Positions 1 to 10,116 of a stretch of DNA of 64,000 nucleotides are shown here, one piece after another (positions within the stretch are counted from its first letter, which is position 1; the number at the start of each line of letters is the position of its first letter). The notes under the pieces were generated by a model that worked only from the letters and a program-made list of their open reading frames with translations, did no database searches and had not been told where the DNA came from. Source of the DNA: Euborellia annulipes (lineage: Eukaryota; Arthropoda; Insecta; Dermaptera; Anisolabididae); the NCBI GenBank assembly GCA_023213315.1, contig JAKCPI010014917.1, positions 84,323 to 148,322 of the forward strand, written 5' to 3'. The translations under genes were made by a program, and so were the position numbers.

Positions 1-38
1 TAATATTGCAATTGGAAGATTTTCGCTGGATAAGATGT

Positions 39-96
39 ATAGGAAAGAACTGGAGAATAATCAATTGCTGGTTTTTATTCTCCAGTTCTTTCCTAT
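39..96. repeat. short inverted repeat
   Basis: A 21-22 bp arm (AGGAAAGAACTGGAGAATAA) is repeated in reverse complement about 15 bp later, giving a strong hairpin. No gene is recognised between 1 and 864. Its origin is unknown; a MITE remnant is the simplest reading. Confidence 0.6.
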
Positions 97-179
97 AAGA
101 TTAATATTATTTCCTTTTAATCAATTCAGTGAAAATAAAACCCGAAATGTGAATATATTCTAGGTTATACGACACAACT

Positions 180-457
180 TCTAGTGCTTGTCAGAATTTT
201 TCTACAATTGTCAAACAAACAAAAAATTGTCATGACAATAATCGTTTCAAAAAACAAAAAGTAAATTGTCAAAATTCACCTGTCAGCCTAGAAATATTAT
301 GAAACCAAAAAGTGACAAATTGTCATGCAATTTTACAAAAATGTCATATTTTTGCTTGACAATTAAGTCAAGAGCTGATTTTTATGAAACAGGTACTCGA
401 CAAATTGACAAATAATCCCCTGTCACCTGTCATTGTCAGCTTTATGAAATAGGGCCC
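180..457. mobile_element. TGACA-rich transposon end, GGGCCC terminus
   Basis: The pentamer TGTCA/TGACA occurs 14 times in about 270 bp, in both orientations, and the stretch ends in CTTTATGAAATAGGGCCC. A GGGCCC-type terminus followed by many copies of a short subterminal motif is typical of cut-and-paste transposon ends, where the motif binds transposase. Only one end can be placed; the partner terminus and a target-site duplication were not found, so the superfamily is left open. Confidence 0.4.
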
Positions 458-864
458 AGGTGTTTTCCACTAGGATCGTGGCCAGGGCGACCTTCACACA
501 TCATGAAACTATAATTGTGTTTAACCATTATGAGCAAATCTAATTATAGTTTTGTAATGATTGAAATAAAGATTAAAATATGAAAATTCATCTAAAAAAT
601 CCACAAACTAGAAATAAATTAAAAGATTGCCGATTTGTCAAAATTCCTATCTCAGAGGAACATAATTTTTGAAATTTATGATTTTCCCATTGATTTAATT
701 CTCAATCTAAAGACTTATTTTAATAAATAAAATTGGCCCTGAGAAATCAGCGTGTGGAACGTCCCCCGTAGCCATTGGTACTAGTATTCTCAAATATATG
801 TATGTACTATCTCAGCAAATAATAAAGGCAAACGTCTATAGAAATTATTATAATTTTGTTTTAG

Positions 865-2799
865 AATGCAAAGCTGGAGAAAAGAAGAAAATCCAATGCA
901 ATGATTGTGTCTGTACCAAAGGAGGCTGGGCCTGTACCGAGAAAGCGTGTCTTGGCGTCCCAAGGAATCGAAGACGTATGTATTATGCAAAAAAAAAATC
1001 AAAAGATCAAACAAACAAAATAAAGACAACCTCTAAAAATAAAAGGAAAAAAGTTTATGCAAGGGAGCAATGCCTAGTATTAACAGGTGTGACTGGTCGC
1101 ACAGCACACACTCTTATCGAAGGATAAGACACAGTCCAGATTTTTTGAGTCGAGATAAAATTTTATTGAAAAAAAAAAAATAGTGAGTTTTTAGTAGGTA
1201 ATAGTTCAAGGCACTCATTGAGTTGACGTTTATAAATAAGTAAGTAAAATTTTATTTCCCTGTCAATTCTGAGGAAGTGCATAACGGGATTATGAAACGT
1301 TGGTGATTTAGGAAAATAAAATTATTTTATTTACATTTGCCTCCAATCTCATATCTATTTATATAATTCGCTAATGTCCGTCTGCCTGTCACCCTCTATT
1401 TGGGCAACTTCCCGTTGGCGAGGGGTTCAGGAGGGGAAGCCCCCCCCGGCTATAAGCGAAGGGTCATTGATCTTTATCTTTCTCCCTTCAGTCATTAATG
1501 TGAGTAATTACTCTGAGGTGTAACTTTCATGGGAATAACACTGAGGTGGGTTCCCGTTTCCTTCCTCAGTAGGAGGCATCTTGAATGGAGTTGGATAATT
1601 TTTTTCCATGAGGTTGTTTTGAACTCGAGTCAGGGGCGTATATAAGGGGGAGGGGGCCAAGGGGGCCCGGGCCCCTCCCCCGAAATTTTCCAAAAACATA
1701 TAGGTCATTAGGAACCGACCGAATATTCGGTTTCGTTTACGGTTTCGCCCTTTTTCGGCCAAAAATCATGGTTTGGCCCTTTTTTTGGTTTTTCCCCAAA
1801 AAGTGGGGCACCCTTTCGGCCCGCCCCCACCAGAGTCTGAAGAAAAATGGGAGATAGTACTCTCAAAAAAAAAATAAAAAAAGAGATAATATTTTTTTTT
1901 TTTGGAGAAAAATTTTTTTTTCCCTCAAAAAGGTAAAATTTTTTTCGCGGGAGGGAAAAATTAATTAAAAAAAAAAAAAAATAAAATGAAAAAAAAATTT
2001 TTTAAGAAAATTTATATTTGGGTTTCGTTTTTGTTTTTTGCCCTCCGGGGGGGATCAGGGTTTATGGTGTGTTTTTGGTTTTTTTTTTTGTGAGTTTAAA
2101 TTTTGTTTTGGTTGGGTATAGGACATATATAGGGATATACAGACAACAGCGCAACAAATTTTTCCGCAGGATAGAAAACTTGGGTTCTGCAAAAGAAAAA
2201 ATGTTACGCAAAAAATTTCCGCAGAAAAATTTTTGAGTTCAGGCCCCCCTCCCTCCCCGAAAAAATTTCTATATACGCCCCTGACTCGAGTTGCCCTCAA
2301 CTGGTTCTATCACAGAGGTTTAGGTCTCGCCTCTTGTACTAAGATTCAGTGGTTCATGTTTCTCGTGACAAATGATAAATAGCCTCAGATGCCCCCCCCT
2401 CCTTTTTTAATTCCAACTCTTCCGTTGAGTATATTTTACCTTATTATTTTTAACAAATCCTGGCTTGAAGAGAATTAATAATGTATGCATTAAATGGAAA
2501 TGTTTAAATCAATATTTTCCTCTTCAATTCAAAGTTTACATAACTATGGTCAATGTGCATGTATAAAGTACTTGGCGACAGAGCTTTGATCAAGGTACAG
2601 AGAGAGAGAGGGAGTGTTTTCATCAAAAATAGAATTTTTGAAGGTTTGAATGAATGACTTTACTTTTATTTAATTTTTGTTTTTAGAGGCAAGATGTCGT
2701 CCCGGAACAACATTTAAACAAGATTGCAACAATTGCCATTGTACTTCGACCGGAGTCCCTGTTTGTACTCTCAAAGCTTGTTTACCAAGAAATGGATGA
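865..2799 (+). CDS. pacifastin-like protease inhibitor, two domains (5' end missing)
   Basis: Two coding exons, 865-975 and 2687-2799, joined by a phase-1 GT..AG intron; the first exon also has a phase-1 acceptor, so a signal-peptide exon should lie upstream, probably outside the window. Each exon encodes one pacifastin light-chain domain with six cysteines and the CNxC signature: domain 1 has CNDCVC and CTEKAC, domain 2 has CNNCHC and CTLKAC. By homology to the locust inhibitors SGCI and SGTI, the residue after the fifth Cys-Thr is P1: Glu in domain 1, Leu in domain 2 (chymotrypsin-type). The linker reads PRNRRQ, so a dibasic site could release two peptides, as in locust precursors. If the intron is retained, exon 1 reads into a Lys-rich tail that ends inside repeat DNA. 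A hAT element (1631-2283) sits in the intron. Family assignment is firm; the joining of the two exons is inferred from phase and linker. Confidence 0.82.
1631..2283. mobile_element. hAT-type element, TSD ACTCGAGT
   Basis: Terminal inverted repeats CAGGGGCGTATATA / TATATACGCCCCTG are flanked by a perfect 8-bp duplication ACTCGAGT at 1623-1630 and 2284-2291. An 8-bp duplication with CAG..CTG ends defines hAT. The 653-bp element has no transposase frame; reading frames inside it are artefacts of G/C and A/T runs. Its right part (CAGACAACAGCGCAACAAAT onward) is shared with the 58009-58259 element, so both are one family. Confidence 0.85.
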
Positions 2800-3045
2800 A
2801 TGCGTGTTGTTTTTTTTTTTTAGTTTTCCTTCATTTTCTTATTTAAAAAAAAAATTTATAAATAATAATAAAAAAAATCATCTCTTTAATAAAATTTTTT
2901 TTAATTAAAAATGTCTTATTTTTAACAACCCTAAACAAAAGAATGGTAAAATTTTTTGGACACTTTACAATAATGAATAATCAATAAACAATGCCTACTC
3001 TCCAACATTACCATCTTTGAAAACTTATATACGCGTACAATCAAG

Positions 3046-3320
3046 GGCGTACCCAGGATCAAATCTAGAGGGGGGCAGAACATGGTGGTCCAGGGGGGGG
3101 CAGATCATGAACGTCCAGACATGTGTGACATAGCTTTTTTTTATATAGAGGGGAAAAAACCTTCGAATTAAAGGCATAAAAACCCTCGAGTCCTAACGAG
3201 TCCCCGTCGCCATCACTCTACCTCATTTTGTTTAGTTTCATCACTTTATAAACATTTAATTTTTTTTTTCTTGCTTCTAGGGGGGGGGGGGCAGCTGCCC
3301 CCCTCTGCCCCTCCTGGTAC
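3046..3320. mobile_element. hAT-like G-run element, degraded right end
   Basis: The left end GGGCGTACCCAGGATCAAAT and the run of G followed by CAGCTGCCCCC match the complete 35396-35657 element (here 3050-3315). The right terminus is altered (CTGGTACCCCC) and no clean 8-bp duplication remains. Confidence 0.55.
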
Positions 3321-3419
3321 CCCCTTCCCTCCATCCCCAACCATTTTTCACTCCTCAGCGCTGTCTCACATTTATATAAAAAATCTTCCTCCTCGTTCCC
3401 TTCTTCTTTCTTTCTTTTA

Positions 3420-3465
3420 AACACACACACCCACACACACACACCCACACACCCACCCACACTCC
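3420..3465. repeat. (CA)n / CACCCA microsatellite
   Basis: Imperfect CA dinucleotide run with CCCA interruptions. Related GTGGGTGGGTG tracts recur inside the TCTGGTGTGAC element family (4705-4750, 59030-59085). The rest of 2800-4010 is AT-rich with nothing recognised. Confidence 0.8.
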
Positions 3466-4010
3466 TTTTTTTTGAAAAACCCCTTTTTTTATTTCTCAAA
3501 ACCTCAAAATTGAATATTTAACAAAAAACCAACATTTTATTTTTAAAAATAAATTAAAAATATCTATTAAGGAAAGTAAAATGAGAATATACAAGGTGAT
3601 GATATTTGGATAAATAAATAGATAAGATGGAGGTGAAATAAATTATAAGATGTAGTGAATTTCCAGATAAAAATTTACATATGTACAGAGATGAATTAAT
3701 AATTAGAAAATTAAAAAATAATAATTATGAAATAAGTGTGGTAAGAGTGGTTCGCAGGAGCCACCAATAATTTAATTTTTTTAAATAAAATATTTGTCAC
3801 TAAATTAGTATTAATCCACCAATGCATTCTAATTGATAATGGAGATATAGTGCGCTACAGAAAGTTCCTTTGAGTTTTGCTGCTAAAGCCTTTAGGGCTG
3901 AAGTTCATCTTCTCTACACGAGAGGCGCCACTAATCAAGAGCGCCTGCTAGATAGATAATATCGAAACAAAACGGATATTTGTTTTGCCTAACTAATAGG
4001 TATGGGTGGT

Positions 4011-4556
4011 AGCCCATATTCATCTTTAGGAAATTTTCCAACTATGCCTTTGACTACAAATAAGTTTCATTTTTATTCAATGAGTGATAAGGATAGAGAT
4101 ATAAGCACAAACAATCTGGTGTGACAAGAACAGAACACCTTACTGAAGGTAAGAGAAAGTTGCGTGGTGTGCGACCAGTCACACCAGTTTTTTTATCTGG
4201 CATTTGCAAAATTCAATAATAATTTATTATTTCAAGTATTTGACCTTTTCTTTCTCCTGATAAGAAAATGATAAAATCAAGTGTTGAGTCTCAATTATAA
4301 ATTAAACCATCACAGATAGCATTTTCATGGGAAACTATGCTCTCTTATCCCTCAATGTTGGCCATTGCAATCTCTCTAAGGCTTGCCGATTCCTGCTCTA
4401 ATTCACTGTTTCAAAAATTGACAGAGAAAGTAAATTAAATAAAAGCGTTTAAAATTAAATAAATAAAAAATTTTTTCTCTCTCTTGCAAAATTTTATTTA
4501 ATATTTAGATAAAAAAGTGAGTTATCAATATTAAGGTTATCAATGATGTTATATTT
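4011..4556 (+). repeat. long direct repeat, copy 1
   Basis: About 545 bp beginning AGCCCATATTCATCTTTAGG are repeated almost unchanged at 5253-5787. Each copy contains a hairpin (4114-4189 here) whose arms are the TCTGGTGTGAC terminal motif; copy 1 has 8 extra bases (CAAACAAT region) before it. The two copies flank the reverse-oriented element at 4567-5250. No reading frame is found in it. Confidence 0.8.
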
Positions 4557-4566
4557 GGGGGCCGCT

Positions 4567-5250
4567 TACTTTCTCTTACCTATGTATATATGTAATATAT
4601 ATATAGAGAGAAAGTATTGGATTCATGTCAAAAATTCGATGTCGAGATTTTGATGGATCTTCACGTTTTGAGGTCCCCTGAATCCAAAAAGTGGTTTTCG
4701 CGACATGGTCTGTCTGTGTGGGTGGGTGGGTGTGTGGGTGGGTGTGTGGCTGGGTGTGTCTGTGTTCAATTATACTCAAGAACGAATGAGCTATGAAGTT
4801 GAAATTTTATATTTAAGTTAGGCACCCCCCGGGACGGTGACACGAAGCTTTTGAACAAAATTGGCCAAAGAGTACTAGTACTTTACTGATGTACTTTTTC
4901 AGTTTTTTTCGATTTTCTCAAAATTCGCTCCAATGATTTTTTTTAAAATTCAAAAATCAATTATTTTTTAGATTCTCAATCAAATGTATATTCTCATTTT
5001 GTGATTGAAAATTGTTCTGAAGACCACTTTACTCTTGTGCTCCATAGAAAAGATAGGAGAAATGGTTGCCATGGTATCAAAATATAAATATTTTCCCATA
5101 CTTATAAATTTTACATCTTGAATTCAATTGTACCCTACTGTCGGAAACTAAATACATGTCGACACAAAAATCTGGTGTGACAGCACAGTACACAACTTTC
5201 GATTACCGAAGGTAAGAGAAAGTGTGTGCTGTGCGCCAGTCACACCAGAT
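4567..5250 (-). mobile_element. non-autonomous TCTGGTGTGAC element
   Basis: Reverse-oriented copy of a roughly 690-bp family seen complete on the plus strand at 58549-59237. On its own strand it starts with a hairpin of TCTGGTGTGAC arms (5171-5250) and ends with GGTAAGAGAAAGTA; the body includes CCATGTCGCGAAAACCACTT and GATTCAGGGGACCTCAAAAC. No coding capacity. Ends do not match a named superfamily, so it is left unclassified. The CA/GTGG tract at 4705-4750 is part of it. Confidence 0.65.
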
Positions 5251-5252
5251 TT

Positions 5253-5787
5253 AGCCCATATTCATCTTTAGGAAATTTTCCAACTATGCCTTTGACTACA
5301 AATAAGTTTCATTTTTATTCAATGAGTGATAAGGATAGAGATATAAGCACTCTGGTGTGACAAGAACAGAACACCTTACTGAAGGTAAGAGAAAGTTGCG
5401 TGGTGTGCGACCAGTCACACCAGTTTTTTTATCTGGCATTTGCAAAATTCAATAATAATTTATTATTTCAAGTATTTGACCTTTTCTTTCTCCTGATAAG
5501 AAAATGATAAAATCAAGTGTTGAGTCTCAATTATAAATTAAACCATCACAGATAGCATTTTCATGGGAAAATATGCTCTCTTATCCCTCATGTGGCCATT
5601 GCAATCTCTCTAAGGCTTGCCGATTCCTGCTCTAATTCACTGTTTCAAAAATTGACAGAGAAAGTAAATTAAATAAAAGCGTTTAAAATTAAATAAATAA
5701 AAAATTTTTTCTCTCTCTTGCAAAATTTTATTTAATATTTAGATAAAAAGTGAGTTATCAATATTAAGTTATCAATGATATTATATT
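5253..5787 (+). repeat. long direct repeat, copy 2
   Basis: Second copy of the 4011-4556 repeat, with the hairpin at 5351-5424. Differences are scattered single bases and short indels, which points to a recent duplication. It directly abuts the end of the 4567-5250 element. The stretch 5790-6290 that follows is AT-rich with nothing recognised. Confidence 0.8.
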
Positions 5788-6327
5788 TTTAATAATTCTA
5801 TTGATAATGAAGATTGTTCTAGAAATAAAAATAAGACTAATAGTGAGGACAATGGCCAAATAACAAATAATAATCTCGAGGGAAGAAGGCAAGAAATTAC
5901 CCAAAACGTTACCAAGTGTGAAATTGCGCTAGTTTTTGAAATTGTTAATATTTATTTAAAAGTTATTAAATTTTGTCTGCAATCATTCCTTGGCTTAAGC
6001 AATGATTTAAATAATTTTCAGATTTTTTTTTTCAATTACCTATCAATATGATTCAGCGATAATGGATGGATGTTGAATCATTCGGCAAATTAGATAACAT
6101 TTTAAAAGTGGCCTATTAAGATTATTATCGGGGTTATTTTCACAATTGTATAAATATTAAACTCGTTAACACTGTAACCAAAAAAAATCGCTTAGGAAGT
6201 CTCTTTCAACTAATCATAATAGAAAAGAGAAAATTGTGAACTATTCAAAGTTCGTTACTACCTGAGAGCAATCTCCTTTAGTGCCTATGCCTATCACCAG
6301 GGGAATAAAAAAATTTTAAATTCTTTT

Positions 6328-6372
6328 GGTGGACGTTTCGGAAGCCAATCGAGTCCTTCTTCAGGACCAAAG
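6328..6372 (-). ncRNA. hammerhead ribozyme-like motif (left arm)
   Basis: On the minus strand: CTGAAGA, a stem II region GGACTC..GGCTTCC that is less perfect than the right-arm copy, then GAAACGTC. Stem I pairs TTTGGT with ACCAAA but has a C-C mismatch next to the core. Probably a decayed partner of 6592-6632. Confidence 0.5.
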
Positions 6373-6591
6373 ACTGTTAAAAAACACACATAGATGTTGT
6401 TGTGTAATATATAAAATATTTGAACAATATTGAAAGAGGCATCTTTTTGTGTACGAGAAATTGGAATTGGAAAAAATAACACTCAGAGAGCTAGCTAGCT
6501 CTTCTCGTACACAAAAAGATGCCTCTTTCACTATTGTTCAAATATTTTATATATTACACAACAGCATCTATGTGTGTTTTTAACAAACTTT

Positions 6592-6632
6592 GGTCCTGAA
6601 GAAGGACGCGATTGGCGTCCGAAACGTCGACC
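6592..6632 (+). ncRNA. hammerhead ribozyme, minimal stem III
   Basis: All hammerhead elements are visible in order: stem I strand TTTGGTC, core CTGAAGA, stem II GGACGC with loop GATTG and GCGTCC, core GAAA, a two-pair stem III (AC/GT) and cleavage triplet GTC, then the stem I partner GACCAAA (pairing extends 3 bases beyond each end given). Stem I has 7 pairs and stem II 6, with no mismatch. The near-absent stem III is the known variant from Penelope-like elements, thought to act as a dimer. Cleavage is predicted after the C of GTC; activity is inferred. Confidence 0.75.
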
Positions 6633-7289
6633 AAATGAAATTAAATTTTTTTATTCTGCTGGCTGCGAATCTATCTTCCTTACGATTAAGACAATTTGAT
6701 ATGAGAAATAAAAGTTAGAACTATTACTAGATATTTCTCTACACATTTCCTATGGAGAAATCGTAACTTTAGGAATTAATAGCTCAAAAAGTTAGAGGAA
6801 TTTCGGAATCCGAGTATTTTTCCGGGACTCTCCATAACGTCCTCTATAAGACTGCAAAATTTCGTTTCACAATTCCAACGGGAAGTTGGTCAATCAGAGT
6901 GTGACAGACGGACACTCCGCTATTATTATTATATAGATTTTTAAATTTTAATCAAAATCGTTGGATCGAATCTTAAGAAAATCAAAAAAAAAAAAAAAAA
7001 AACTGAAAAAGTGCATGATTAAAGTACTAGCACTGATACTCTAGCTAGATTTATGTCTATGTAAACCTTCAAGCTATTGGCTACTAGATTTATGTCTTAC
7101 AATCAGATTGAATCTCGCTAGAGTGCTCTCAATGGTGTGTCCATTTGTAGATTGAGTCTCATATAGCTCTAGCTAGCCTAAATCTAGCAAAAAAAAAGCA
7201 AACGTGTGGGGTCGTGTCCCCCGGCAAAGTTCCTCAGAAGCCTTTTCTTCAACTCCGAATATAATTTAATATTAATATTATTTAAAATA

Positions 7290-7741
7290 TCTGGTGTGAC
7301 TGGTCGCACAGCACACAACTTTATTTTACTTTTGGTAAGGGATAGTTGACATTTTAAAGACCATTTAAAAATTAATTTGAATTTTAATTAAAATCGTTGG
7401 AGCGAATTTTGAGAAAATCGAAAAAAACTGAAAAAGTGCATCAGTAAAGTATTAGTACTCTTTGGTCGATTTTGTTCAAAAGCTTCGTGTCACGTCCCAT
7501 GGGGAAGTCTAACTTAAATATGAAATTTCAACTTCCTAGCTCTTTCCGTTCTTGAGATATTTTGTTCACAGACACACACACACAGACACCCCGACCATGT
7601 CACGAAGACCACTTTTTTGGATTCAGGGGACCTCAAAACGTGGATATCCATCAAAATCTCGACATCGAATTTTTGACATGAATCCAATACTTTCTCTCTA
7701 TATTCTGTATATTAACATATATATAGAGGTAAGAGAAAGTA
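7290..7741 (+). mobile_element. TCTGGTGTGAC element, internally deleted copy
   Basis: Begins TCTGGTGTGACTGGTCGCAC and ends GGTAAGAGAAAGTA like the 58549-59237 copy, but lacks part of the 5' hairpin and body (about 450 bp instead of 690). The conserved GATTCAGGGGACCTCAAAAC block is present. It lies just downstream of the minus-strand pacifastin gene. Short fragments of the same family are at 1085-1125, 6955-7030 and 12043-12075. Confidence 0.6.
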
Positions 7742-7958
7742 AAAAAAGGATTTGGGTGAGAAAATATGGGGAGGTTTCAAGATTTTTTTTTTCAATATAA
7801 ATTCCATGATTAAAAAAATATTTTGTTTTATTTAACAACAAAAAACAAAAAATAAATTATACATTGATTTAGTGTAATAAATAAATTAATGAGTAATTGT
7901 AATAGATGAATGGAAGAGACCAGATAAACGTTAGTAGAAATGTATTAGATTAAATTAA

Positions 7959-9198
7959 TCATGGAGCTTCTTCTAAACGTTCAGGGGGACATGCTTTTTT
8001 AGTGCAGACCCAACGAGTCCCCGACTCATTACAGCCGCAGGTATTACATCGTATTCTTCGAGATTGTCCTGGCGTGCATACTTTGGTTTCTAGAAATTTA
8101 AATAAAAAAAAATAAGTTAGAACTGTGAGGGGTGCTTTATAAAGCGAAAAGGAAAAGTATGGAAATTTTTCTAAGAGTATATAAAAAATAATACGTATAT
8201 AAAGTTTGAATTGACCTAATTCATCTCTTACAAGATGATAACATTATCTTCTTGGAATTTGATGATGCTTCAAATTGAGAAATAATTTTGTTAAGTTTGA
8301 AATTGATTTAATTAATTTAATTTCAAGAACAGCAAGCCTTATCAAAAGATTTTGTAAAATGGGATGTGTGACTTTCACGCAACTTCAAAACAAAAACAGG
8401 TCAATAGTTGGGAGCAAACAAACTTTTTTTTTTAAGCATTTTATAGCTATAATGTTATATTAATAAGAGGGTAGAAAATGAGAGATGTAGCTAAGGTTAT
8501 TTCTTTGTTTATTTAATCCGCAAGGAAGACGTTTCGGTTCCGTGTTTGAACCATCTTCAGAGCTGGCGAAAAGTCATTATGAAAGTGTCATAGTGGATTT
8601 TATACATTGTTGAACCAAAATTCTTATATAATAAATATTATAGAATCTTTTGGCCAGCTCTGAGGATGATTCAAACACGGAACCGAAACGTCAGCCGTGC
8701 GGATTAAATAAATGAAGAAAAACCTTAGCTGCATCTCTCATTTTCTACCCTTTTATTAATTTTTTTTTATTGAGGACCTCTGAAATGGCCCACTCGCAGA
8801 GATGTCATTTAAGAGGGGGCACGGGGGTTATTTACCCCTCTTCAAATATTTAGAGGATTTTCAAAATGAGAACCAAAAAAAAGAGTCAAGTTTTTTTATT
8901 AATAAATTTCCGATATTTCCAAATAACTAGTATCGTTTTTATCACATACCACCCCCTTTTCAAGTGACCCAAGGGCTAATATATTGATAGAATGCTAATC
9001 ACGTTATTTGAAGTTGCTCAGTGTGAAAATTAATCTGTTTGCCAAAAAAGAAGAATGTACTTTGAAGGTGAATTGGAGAGAAAAATGACCCCGAATCATT
9101 AAAAACTTACCATCCCCATCCCCTTCATCAGGTATTGCCGATGACGACACTAAAGAGATCAAGACAAATACAAAGGCAAAAATAAAATAGAATCGCAT
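7959..9198 (-). CDS. pacifastin-like protease inhibitor, single domain
   Basis: Two exons on the minus strand: 9111-9198 (signal exon) and 7959-8089, phase-1 intron with GT..AG ends. The product is 72 residues: a hydrophobic signal peptide starting MRFYFIFAF and ending near SSSA, a short acidic pro-segment (DEGDGD), then one six-cysteine pacifastin domain with CNTCGC and CTKKAC. P1 by homology is Lys, suggesting a trypsin-like target. A short tail PERLEEAP follows the last cysteine. It would be secreted and act as a tight substrate-like serine protease inhibitor. It is divergent to the 10618 gene, with a Harbinger-type element between them; a palindromic hammerhead element (8461-8757) fills part of the intron. 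The start is fixed by the signal peptide shared with the two plus-strand genes. Confidence 0.88.
8523..8567 (-). ncRNA. hammerhead ribozyme-like motif
   Basis: Minus strand: CTGAAGA, stem II GGTTC with loop AAACACG and GAACC (5 pairs), then GAAACGTC. Core bases are intact; stem I is weak. Paired head-to-head with 8652-8696. Confidence 0.5.
8652..8696 (+). ncRNA. hammerhead ribozyme-like motif
   Basis: Plus strand: CTGAGGA, stem II region ATTC..GGAACC, then GAAACGTC. Stem I would use AGCT with AGCC (3 pairs). Core intact, stems weaker than at 6592. Confidence 0.5.
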
Positions 9199-9277
9199 TT
9201 TGTTTGGGAATCTAATAGTACTGCTAATCAATTCGATTGAAAATGAGAAATACTTTAAATTTAAGAGTGTTGGAGAG

Positions 9278-9285
9278 TTTTTATA
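9278..9285 (-). promoter_or_regulatory. TATA box of minus-strand pacifastin gene
   Basis: TATAAAAA on the minus strand, 80 bases before the ATG at 9198. Spacing fits a transcription start near 9250 and a short leader, as in the two plus-strand genes. Confidence 0.5.
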
Positions 9286-9609
9286 CTGTCTCTCCACGAT
9301 ACAACGATCTACGTCATTGTCGTGTTTTCAAAGGGAGGGGGCAATCAAAAAGGGAGGGGGAATCAATCTGTCCTTCCGTTCTCAATTAGTCATCATTTCG
9401 AGTACTTTGTTTGATTTCAAATTAAATATGAAATAAAAATTATATAATATCAAATATAAACAGTCAAAGAGTTCGGGGATTTTTTTGATGTTTTATTCTT
9501 GAAATTGATTTGACGTCATAATAAATGCAATTTTATGATAAATTAATATTTCTCCATGCGATTTAGCGATTTAGGATATAAATTCAGAATGAGAAGAAAA
9601 GAAGAGTAA

Positions 9610-10116
9610 GGTCCATTCTACACGAGCGTTTTTGACGCGTTTCTAACGCCGCGTTTTCAACGCTTCAAAAGCGAGAGAGTCAAAAGGAACTAAGGAGTTT
9701 AAATGAGAGCTTCTATACGGGCGTTTTGAACGTGTTAGCTGGCGTTCGAGCGTTTCTAACGCGTCAAAAGCGTCAAAAACCGTTCAAAACGCCAAAGAAG
9801 AATTGGCGAAATTTTCAAGCTTTGAAAACGAGGCGTTAGATACACGTCAAAAACGCGGCGTTAGAAACGCGTTAAAAAAAAATTCTTAGAAACGCGTCAA
9901 AAACGCGGCGTTAGAGACGCGTTAAAAAAAGCCTTAGAAACGCATCAAAAACGCGGCGTTAGAGTCGCGTCAAAAACGCGGCGTTAGAAACGCGTTAAAA
10001 AAAGCCTTGGAAACGCGTAAAAAACGCAGCATTAGAGACGCGTTAAAAAAAGCCTTAGAAAAGCGTCAAAAACGCGGCGTTAGAAACGCGTTAAAAACGC
10101 TCGTGTATAATGGGCC
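9610..10116. mobile_element. PIF/Harbinger-type MITE with internal CG-rich tandem repeats
   Basis: Ends GGTCCATTCTACACGAGCG and CGCTCGTGTATAATGGGCC are inverted, with TAA duplicated at 9607-9609 and 10117-10119. The interior from about 9840 is an array of units built on AACGCGGCGTTAGAAACGCG and the spacer AAAAAAAGCCTTAG. It is the densest CpG stretch of the pacifastin cluster and lies between the divergent genes. No reading frame. Confidence 0.75.

Larger units (their letters stand above)
6295..6665. mobile_element. palindromic element with two hammerhead-like motifs
   Basis: Two arms of about 170 bp (6295-6470 and 6495-6665) are inverted copies around the centre GAGCTAGCTAGCTC near 6490. 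Each arm carries one hammerhead-like motif, the left on the minus strand and the right on the plus strand. Hammerheads of this minimal-stem-III type are known from terminal repeats of Penelope-like elements, so a Penelope-derived inverted insertion is the best guess. No reverse transcriptase is present. Confidence 0.6.
8461..8757. mobile_element. palindromic element with paired hammerhead-like motifs
   Basis: Arms 8461-8575 and 8643-8757 are inverted copies around a roughly 67-bp spacer, from TTAATAAGAGGGTAGAAAAT to the matching ACCCTTTTATTAA. Each arm has a hammerhead-like core in opposite orientation. It lies in the intron of the minus-strand pacifastin gene. A fragment of the same arm is seen at 21255-21290. 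Confidence 0.6.

Noticed and set aside
798..864. Upstream in-frame ATG as the start of the first pacifastin gene
   Set aside because: A splice acceptor with phase matching the other family members lies at 863-864, and no signal peptide is encoded upstream.
4011..5787. LTR retrotransposon
   Set aside because: The direct repeats lack TG..CA ends, primer-binding site and any gag/pol frame; the insert is a known local repeat.
9840..10110. CRISPR-like regular array
   Set aside because: Units are contiguous tandem repeats with no unique spacers, inside a MITE, in a eukaryotic genome.
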